The translations under genes and the position numbers were made by a program. From Enchytraeus crypticus (Eukaryota > Annelida > Clitellata > Enchytraeida > Enchytraeidae), in NCBI GenBank assembly GCA_905160935.1, contig CAJHZI010000515.1:142501-206500 (forward strand): a stretch of DNA of 64,000 bases. Reading direction: 5' to 3'. Positions within the stretch are counted from its first letter, which is position 1. Each line of letters opens with the position of its first letter. This document shows positions 58,358-64,000 of this stretch, piece after piece. A model generated the notes under the pieces. That model saw only the letters and a list, made by a program, of their open reading frames with translations. It was not told where the DNA came from and did no database searches.

Positions 58358-58745
58358 ATTTGCGTCTAAATCTGCAACATAACTGTATGCTATTAGCCCA
58401 AGTCAAGATTTGTTTTGATTATAGTTACAGACGATTAGGATTTTCTAATACGATATATTGACATCATCTATTCAACTGCTTTCAACCGGAAAGCTCGGTG
58501 GTTCAGTGGTGTAGGTGTTAGGTTTTAGATTATGGGTTCGAAATTCAATTCTGGATCGAGTCACTTTCATTTGTTTAAATTGAACTCAATTTTCTTAGTT
58601 TCATAGGAATTTGGTTAGGGCTAGGGTAAGGGGTTGGGGACCTGGGGTTAGGGTTAGTTAATTTTTTAGGTATAATTAGGAATAAAAGCCTGCCAGTTGG
58701 GGAAATAGCACAAACCCGTGTTGCGCTTTTAACTGTCAGTTGAAG
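58358..58745 (+). mobile_element. SINE-3, third tRNA-type family, unit 2 only
   Basis: Relative to unit 1 about 390 bp are inserted between 'gtgataggc' and 'agtgcttagaggcg'. The centre reads 'agctcggtggttcagtggtg' (A-box-like) and 'tatgggttcgaaattcaa' (B-box-like). No second copy is in the window. Confidence 0.5.
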
Positions 58746-58965
58746 TGCTAGTGCTTAGAGGCGTACCAGCTTGAACAGCCTTCTACCGAGAACAAAGTAT
58801 GTAGGCCTATCGATCAGACGATGAAATATGTTGTGTATTACGCGCAAGAAAAAGTAGTCCGTTTTCTAATTAACTGGATTATTCTAACTAAATAGACGAG
58901 ACTGAAGATTGATTGATTCTGGTGTTATAGCTACATTTAGCGGGCACGTCGAGACATCAGACACT

Positions 58966-60034
58966 ATGTCCGGTGTTGAACAAATCGGTGATGATTTGGA
59001 AAGAGCACTGAAATGTTTATTGTGCGCCTTTAATGTCAAGCCACCAAAACAGTTGCCATGTCTGCATACATTCTGTGAAACCTGCCTAGAGGAATACCCT
59101 CTCCTCCAGAATGAGAAGATTCCATGTCCTGTGTGTAAGAGAGTGTTCAGTTTACCAGAGAATGGCCTGAAAGGAATTCCTTCAAACAAACTGACAACAA
59201 GGTTGTGGCTAGAAAAGGAGATGAAAGAAGAAATGAGTATTTGTGGACCGTGCAGAAATGATGGGGTGAATAGTGAAGCCAAAGCGTTCTGCTATGAATG
59301 CAAGCTGCCGCTTTGCGATAAGTGCAACCTTCTTCATTCAACAGACATTGGTTCAGAAAATCACGAGATATTTGATATCCACCTAGAATCGAGATACTGT
59401 AAGACACATAATACAGAAGATGCAGAGCTGTTCTGTAGTGACTGCAGAATGGTCATCTGTGTGGAATGCCAGTCAGGCGATCATCTCAAACATGCCTGTA
59501 GAGCTGTGCGTGACGCTGCAAAACAGAAGAGAGATCTTGCAGAGAAAAACAGGGAATATCTTGAGAAATTTCTCGATAAGACAAAAGGGAAGTCTGAACA
59601 AAATTTTCAGATAGAAGCTTTTCAGGAATTATTGCAAGAAATTTTTGAAACAGAATTGGCTGTCACCAACAAATGCAACAGTTTTCGAAATCTTCTAGAC
59701 TCATACGAAAAAGGTTTATTGAATAATTTGGCAACGAGGAAACAAATCGTACAAGAGGAGATGGAAAGTCAGCGTCATACGAATGAGACCTTCAGCGAAG
59801 GAAGCTTGGCCAGTATCCTCGCATACAGTCGAGTGTTGACAGAGCTCGGAACGGACTGTGAGCTGTTAGAAACAGCTGACGATCTGCACAGGATGTCTGA
59901 GGTGTTGATTAGAGAGCTATACGAAATGGATGAACCTATGGATGTTAGCAATAGACCGAAATTCATCGAGGCACCGGAGCTTACTTCAGAAGATATGGAG
60001 AAACTCGTGGGAAGATTAATTTACCTGTCTCAAA
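58966..60034 (+). CDS. TRIM-like gene 3, exon 1: RING, B-box1, B-box2, coiled coil
   Basis: It codes for 356 residues. RING ligands are C17, C20, C32, H34, C37, C40, C54 and C57. B-box1 runs from C93 to about H133. B-box2 starts at C145 with H148 and the C..C pairs of LFCSDCRMVICVEC, ending near C178. A coiled coil follows at about 180-290. The ATG at 58966 aligns with genes 1 and 2; the frame upstream is open only from a TTG. The donor is A|GTAAGA at 60035, phase 1, and the join to 60579 gives 634 residues. Gene 3 is well diverged from genes 1 and 2 but keeps every zinc ligand I can see, so it is likely functional. Confidence 0.92.
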
Positions 60035-60578
60035 GTAAGAATATTATAGTTCACATTATTTTATACTAATACTATTTATATTATTTAGTATTAGTTATTG
60101 CTACATGTTTGTGAATTTTAATGCACTAAGTTTACCGTTATTATGGCAACCGATAGTCCTGTTTGAGATGGTTTTTGTCAGTTAGTAACATCAACAAGTT
60201 ATTCATAGACAAAGTTAAAAAGCTAAGGTTAACGTCATTTTCCACTCTCGTAAGCGATACTAATGACGCGCGAGCCCAGAATTTGAACCCCTCACACCAT
60301 GATCCGTGGTCGAATATCTTACCGAAATCGACGCTGAGCTCCAGCAAATAAGTATTATGAGCTTGGTGCAGCTAATATTGTGATAGGCTAATTTTATATT
60401 GAGATACGTTCAGCATCTTGACAGATCGTGTTTCATTTGTGAGCCCAGCAGTTAATACAACAATCTCAGTCACGACAAGCAGAGCTCTGATAATCAGTAA
60501 ATGTAATATTTTGAATAAATTTAACGCTAAATAAAGTATTTACTTTGCCGAACTATAATTTTAATTTTTTCATTTCAG
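60035..60578 (+). other. Gene 3 intron (544 bp)
   Basis: GTAAGA donor, TTTCAG acceptor after a T-rich tract, phase 1. It contains one SINE-1 copy. Confidence 0.88.
60212..60350 (-). mobile_element. SINE-1 copy in gene 3 intron
   Basis: 'aaaagctaaggttaacgtca', 'gcgagcccagaatttgaacc' (B-box on the minus strand), 'gatccgtggtcgaatatctt'. Confidence 0.85.
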
Positions 60579-61414
60579 ACGCAGAAGCGTTCGTCAGTTC
60601 TCCATGTTCAGCAGAGTTCGTGCGCGAAAAAGATAAGCAGATTAGAGGTGTAACAGTGATAGAAGATGAGATCTTTCTGGTACATGGTAATGAGCCACAA
60701 GTCACTGCGCTCGACTCATACAGCCTGGCTACCACTAGAGTGTTCGACGTGCCTGACATGGTGTCACCTCACTATCTAGCTGGCTGCCCCTACAACAAAG
60801 CTCTCTATATAAGCGATGCTGGACTCAAGGCCATACAGAGAGTAGACCTCTTTGACAACTCCGCCTCTAGTTGGAAGATGAGAAAGAATCACGAGCCACG
60901 AGGTCTGTCAGTGACAGCAGAGCACAGGCTGTTGGTAACTGTGTGGAGCAGAGGATCTCGCGGAGAGAGCGGGGTGTTGGAATACACAACTGAGGGTCAG
61001 CTGCTGCGAGGTGTGAGGTTCGACAGAAGCATTCAGCATGCACATCACACCATTCTGCTTTCTACCCAACTTTTCGTCGTCGTGCACGGTTCTGGCTCTT
61101 CATTGCACAGACTCTGCGTGGTCAACGTCGAGGGTCAAATCATAAATTCTTACGGAGAAGAGCGCGAATTAGAAGGGGACGGTCTCAGTATACCCTACTC
61201 GGTGTCGTTGTATGAAAGCGGAAACTATATGTTCGTGGCTGATAGCGATAACGATAGAGTTCTTTTGTTTGACACTGATCTGAAGTGTTTGGGGGGGGTC
61301 TGGGCACCAAATGTCTTCAACTGCCCGTCTCGTCTTTTCTTCGACACCTCCTCTGGTCGATTGCTTGTGGCTGAGGAGTGCAAGGCTAGACTCTCCATTA
61401 TCAGTCCTCCATGA
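60579..61414 (+). CDS. TRIM-like gene 3, exon 2: beta-propeller (NHL-like) domain
   Basis: It codes for about 278 residues with the same strand pattern as genes 1 and 2: RGVTVIEDEIFLVHG, VTALDSYSL, HYLAGCPYNKALYISDAGLKAI, GLSVTAEHRLLVTVW, GVLEYTTEGQLLRGVRF, LCVVNVEGQII, YMFVADSDNDRVLLFDTDLKCLG, and a final SSGRLLVAEE. The stretch VADSDNDRVLLFD is close to canonical NHL blades, which supports the NHL-type reading for all three genes. The acceptor is TTTCAG at 60573-60578 and the stop TGA at 61412. Coding GC is higher here than in genes 1 and 2. Confidence 0.9.
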
Positions 61415-61496
61415 ATACGAGTTCTTCACGTGTTAACTATTCTACTTCTTCTAATTCCTTAATTTCTTGTTATCTAATTCTTCTGCTTGTATGTTG

Positions 61497-61705
61497 TGGA
61501 AAGTTAGTTTTTCTCAGTCTTAGTTAATGAAGCTCAGTTTTTCGTAATTCGTAATGTTGTGTACTTATTTGCTTTAATTTGTTAAGTAAATATAATAATA
61601 GAAACTTAGTTTTTCTCATTCTTAGTTAATGAAACTTAGTTTTTTGTAATTCGTCAAGTTGTGTACTTAATTTTTTGAATTTTGTTACATTAATATAATA
61701 GTATA
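61497..61705. repeat. Tandem duplication of about 105 bp in gene 3 3' flank
   Basis: 'ttagtttttctca.tcttagttaatgaa' blocks at about 61503 and 61608, each followed by 'taattcgt..tgttgtgtactta' and 'aatataataatag'-like ends. It probably lies in the 3' untranslated region; I see no canonical AATAAA in it. Confidence 0.8.
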
Positions 61706-61949
61706 TGCAATCACATTGTGCCTGTATCACAACATCTTGCATAGTAACCCTTTGGTTAATTTTCAGAGAAGTAACTTTATAATGGAGAAAAAGAACGTAG
61801 ATCAGTTCGAGAAGTGCTTCTCAACCCAAAGGTCACAAGCCAAAAGTGAGCCATCATCACTTCTACAGGGCCCTCTTCATTAACCTGCGTTGAAAAACCG
61901 CAATAGAATTTAAAATCGTCATTAATTATATAAATAATAATAAATAAAT
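61706..61949. other. 3' flank of gene 3, nothing recognised
   Basis: No gene or repeat family. Confidence 0.4.
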
Positions 61950-62105
61950 AAATAATAAAGGTTTAACGTCCGTTTCCTCATACAAGGATGATGTCAAGGA
62001 TGATGTCACGTCCCCCCATCACATGTCACTACAAATCGATTCACCCCAAAAGATCAGAAAAAAACACGTGCTGAAGAGAAATAAAAGATCCTAAACAATG
62101 CCGAA
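61950..62105 (-). mobile_element. LINE-C 3' end
   Basis: (AAT)n, 'taacgtccgtttcctcata', 'gatgatgtca' (a 10-bp piece duplicated), 'cactacaaatcgattcacc' and 'gatcctaaacaatgccg', as at 45103-45245. Confidence 0.82.
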
Positions 62106-62512
62106 ATATAATTAAATAATTTATAATTAGCTTTGTAGATTCTTGAGAAATACTTTTAAGATTTGTCTAACTTGTCATGTATTGCAATCGTTCAGGAAAG
62201 AAAGAGACTCAAAGTTGCGTTTCACAGTTTTTTCCGATAAATAGTTCTAATTGAAATGAAATACAGTATTACAAATGACTTGCACACGTAGCTTCTATTA
62301 AGATAAACATTGCGATAAAATAGTTAATTCATACGTCAAAGTAATTGTTATTGTTTATAGTTATCAAAGCAGTAGACCTTTGAAATTTTAAAGTCCAGAA
62401 ACCAGAGGCATCTCAAACCCCACCACCTGCTTGAAAGATAATATTGCACAATTATATAGCGCTTAATCAATAGAAACTATACCGGCAGAATCTTGTCGAC
62501 AGAGCCACTGAA
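62106..62512. other. Unique AT-rich sequence
   Basis: Nothing recognised. Confidence 0.4.
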
Positions 62513-63125
62513 ATACAGAAAACTGACAGACTCTGTCAGAACTCACCAAGTACACTAAACTGTCAGTTTCTGACAGAACCCATCATGCACACTAAACTGT
62601 CAGTCTCTGACAGAACCTATCAAGCACACTAAACTGTCAGTCTCTGACAGAACCCATCATGCACACTAAACTGTCAGTCTCTGACAGAACCCATCAAGCA
62701 CACTAAACTGTCAGTCTCTGACAGAACCCATCATGCACACTAAACTGTCAGTCTCTGACAGAACCTATCATGCAAACTAAACTGTCAGTCTCTGACAGAA
62801 CCTATCGTGCACACTAAACTGTCAGTCTCTGACAGAACCCATCATGCACACTAAACTGTCAGTCTCTGACAGAACCCATCATGCACACTAAACTGTCAGT
62901 CTCTGACAGAACCCATCAAGCACACTAAACTGTCAGTCTCTGACAGAACCCATCATGCACACTAAACTGTCAGTCTCTGACAGAACCTATCATGCAAACT
63001 AAACTGTCAGTCTCTGACAGAACCCATCGTGCACACTAAACTGTCAGTCTCTGACAGAACCCATCAAGCACACTACACTGACAGACTCTGTCAAAACCCA
63101 TCAAGCACACTACACTGATACACTC
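62513..63125. repeat. 37-bp minisatellite with palindromic core, about 16 copies
   Basis: The unit is 'aaactgtcagtctctgacag' followed by 'aacccatcatgcacact'. CTGTCAG-TCT-CTGACAG is a perfect hairpin in every core unit. The 17-bp spacer varies only between 'catgcac', 'caagcac', 'catgcaa' and 'cgtgcac'. The first and last units carry the complementary form CTGACAG-ACT-CTGTCAG. Confidence 0.96.
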
Positions 63126-64000
63126 TGATACAATCCATCAAGCATGCTAAACTTACAGATTCTGACAGTCGTTCAAACATATTACGCTGACAGTTTGACG
63201 CAGTAATGAAAACTTTCTAACATTAATAAAATGACTTGTGTCTTGACTCTGCACGGCCGCATATCATTTCAGCATTAAACCGTGCCTTAAAATATACATT
63301 ACATAATAAGCCTCTCAAACCTTAAATATTTTATACTCCTTTGAATTTGAATTTTCAAAATTGGAAACAAACACATTCGCTGATGTCTATTTGCCTCATA
63401 CCAAATACTATTTGCTCCAAATGCACTGCTTAGAGGATGTTTCAGCTTCTGAGCTTTATGTTAAACGTTAAATATTCCTATAACAAACGGAGAATTTGAA
63501 ATTAAAGTATATAGTAAAAACATGAGACATCAAAAGTAGCGTTCGACGTAAAACAAAATTCAAATGACAAGAACACGTAAATGTACAATTCATGAAACAA
63601 CAATAAAATATGGGATTGATTAGATTGAAAAGAACACCACAGCTCTGCGGAGCCGACGAAGCGTCTGGTATTTAGTTGTCAAACATTTCAGAGTGATTAA
63701 AAATAAATCTTTACATAATCTATGCACGGAAAAAAAAAGAAAAAAAGGTACGTTTAGTTTCTTGGGTGGAATAAATTTTAACTGATATCTTTGCCAGTTG
63801 CAGCAAAAGTATAAATTCTTTATATATACAGGAAGGAATATTGGCTACAATTAGGTTTTCAATATCCCCAGAGGAAGTTAAAAACTAGGCTATTGGAAAA
63901 TACAACATTTAGTTGCGGTCATTATTAATATAAATTTAAAACTACCAAATGCTACAAATCTATGTTTAACTTCAGTTTTGGCATCATAAGGGATACTGTT
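63126..64000. other. Unique AT-rich sequence to the window end
   Basis: Diverged edge units of the 37-bp repeat fade out by about 63200. No gene is recognised after that. Confidence 0.4.

Larger units (their letters stand above)
45925..58850. repeat. Segmental duplication unit 2
   Basis: Second copy of 35265-44050, carrying gene 2. It is about 4 kb longer because of LINE, MITE and SINE insertions. It ends about 115 bp before the gene 3 start codon. Confidence 0.9.

Noticed and set aside
58612-58665. Interstitial telomere repeat
   Set aside because: Only a few irregular GGTTAG-like words inside a SINE-3 insertion.
62513-63125. CRISPR-like repeat-spacer array
   Set aside because: The spacers are nearly identical and the surrounding genome is animal; it is a minisatellite.

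Overview
The window is nuclear DNA of an invertebrate animal. It is AT-rich, its coding exons are split by GT-AG introns, it has many microsatellites and minisatellites, and it holds at least four non-LTR retrotransposon families plus several SINE families. I cannot place the phylum. No bacterial, organellar or viral genome structure is visible. Most long open frames are translations of (TA)n, (GA)n or (TG)n tracts and are not genes.

From 1 to about 35,200 I find no confident multi-exon gene. The stretch is AT-rich unique sequence broken by tandem repeats (GATA, GA, TA, CTGT and 11-, 17-, 19-, 35- and 37-bp minisatellites) and by retroelement pieces. One small minus-strand candidate exon near 2.8-3.0 kb stands out because both its acceptor and its donor are tandemly duplicated.

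From about 35,260 to 61,420 lies a cluster of three plus-strand TRIM-like genes. Each has one exon encoding RING, B-box1, B-box2 and coiled coil, then a phase-1 intron, then one exon encoding a beta-propeller (NHL-like) domain. Predicted lengths are about 674, 659 and 634 residues. Genes 1 and 2 sit in two tandem copies of a large segmental duplication (about 35,265-44,050 and 45,925-58,850). Gene 3 follows directly and is more diverged. The RING/B-box exons of genes 1 and 2 are nearly identical, while their introns and propeller exons have drifted, which suggests gene conversion. The proteins are probably E3 ubiquitin ligases or RNA/innate-sensing scaffolds, but only the domain order is seen; the role is inferred.

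Comparing the two duplicated units dates many insertions. A hAT-like MITE with a perfect 8-bp target duplication, two SINE-2 copies and a SINE-1 copy are in unit 1 only. A Jockey/CR1-type LINE, an RTE-type LINE, two foldback or MITE-like elements, a SINE-2 and a third tRNA-type SINE are in unit 2 only. One SINE-1 copy is shared. Two SINE-type families appear to share 3' ends with LINEs in the same window (SINE-R with the RTE LINE, SINE-1 with the L2/CR1 LINE), as expected of LINE-dependent SINEs. A 5S-rRNA-derived SINE is also present. The 3' end of the window carries a minisatellite with a 37-bp palindromic unit.
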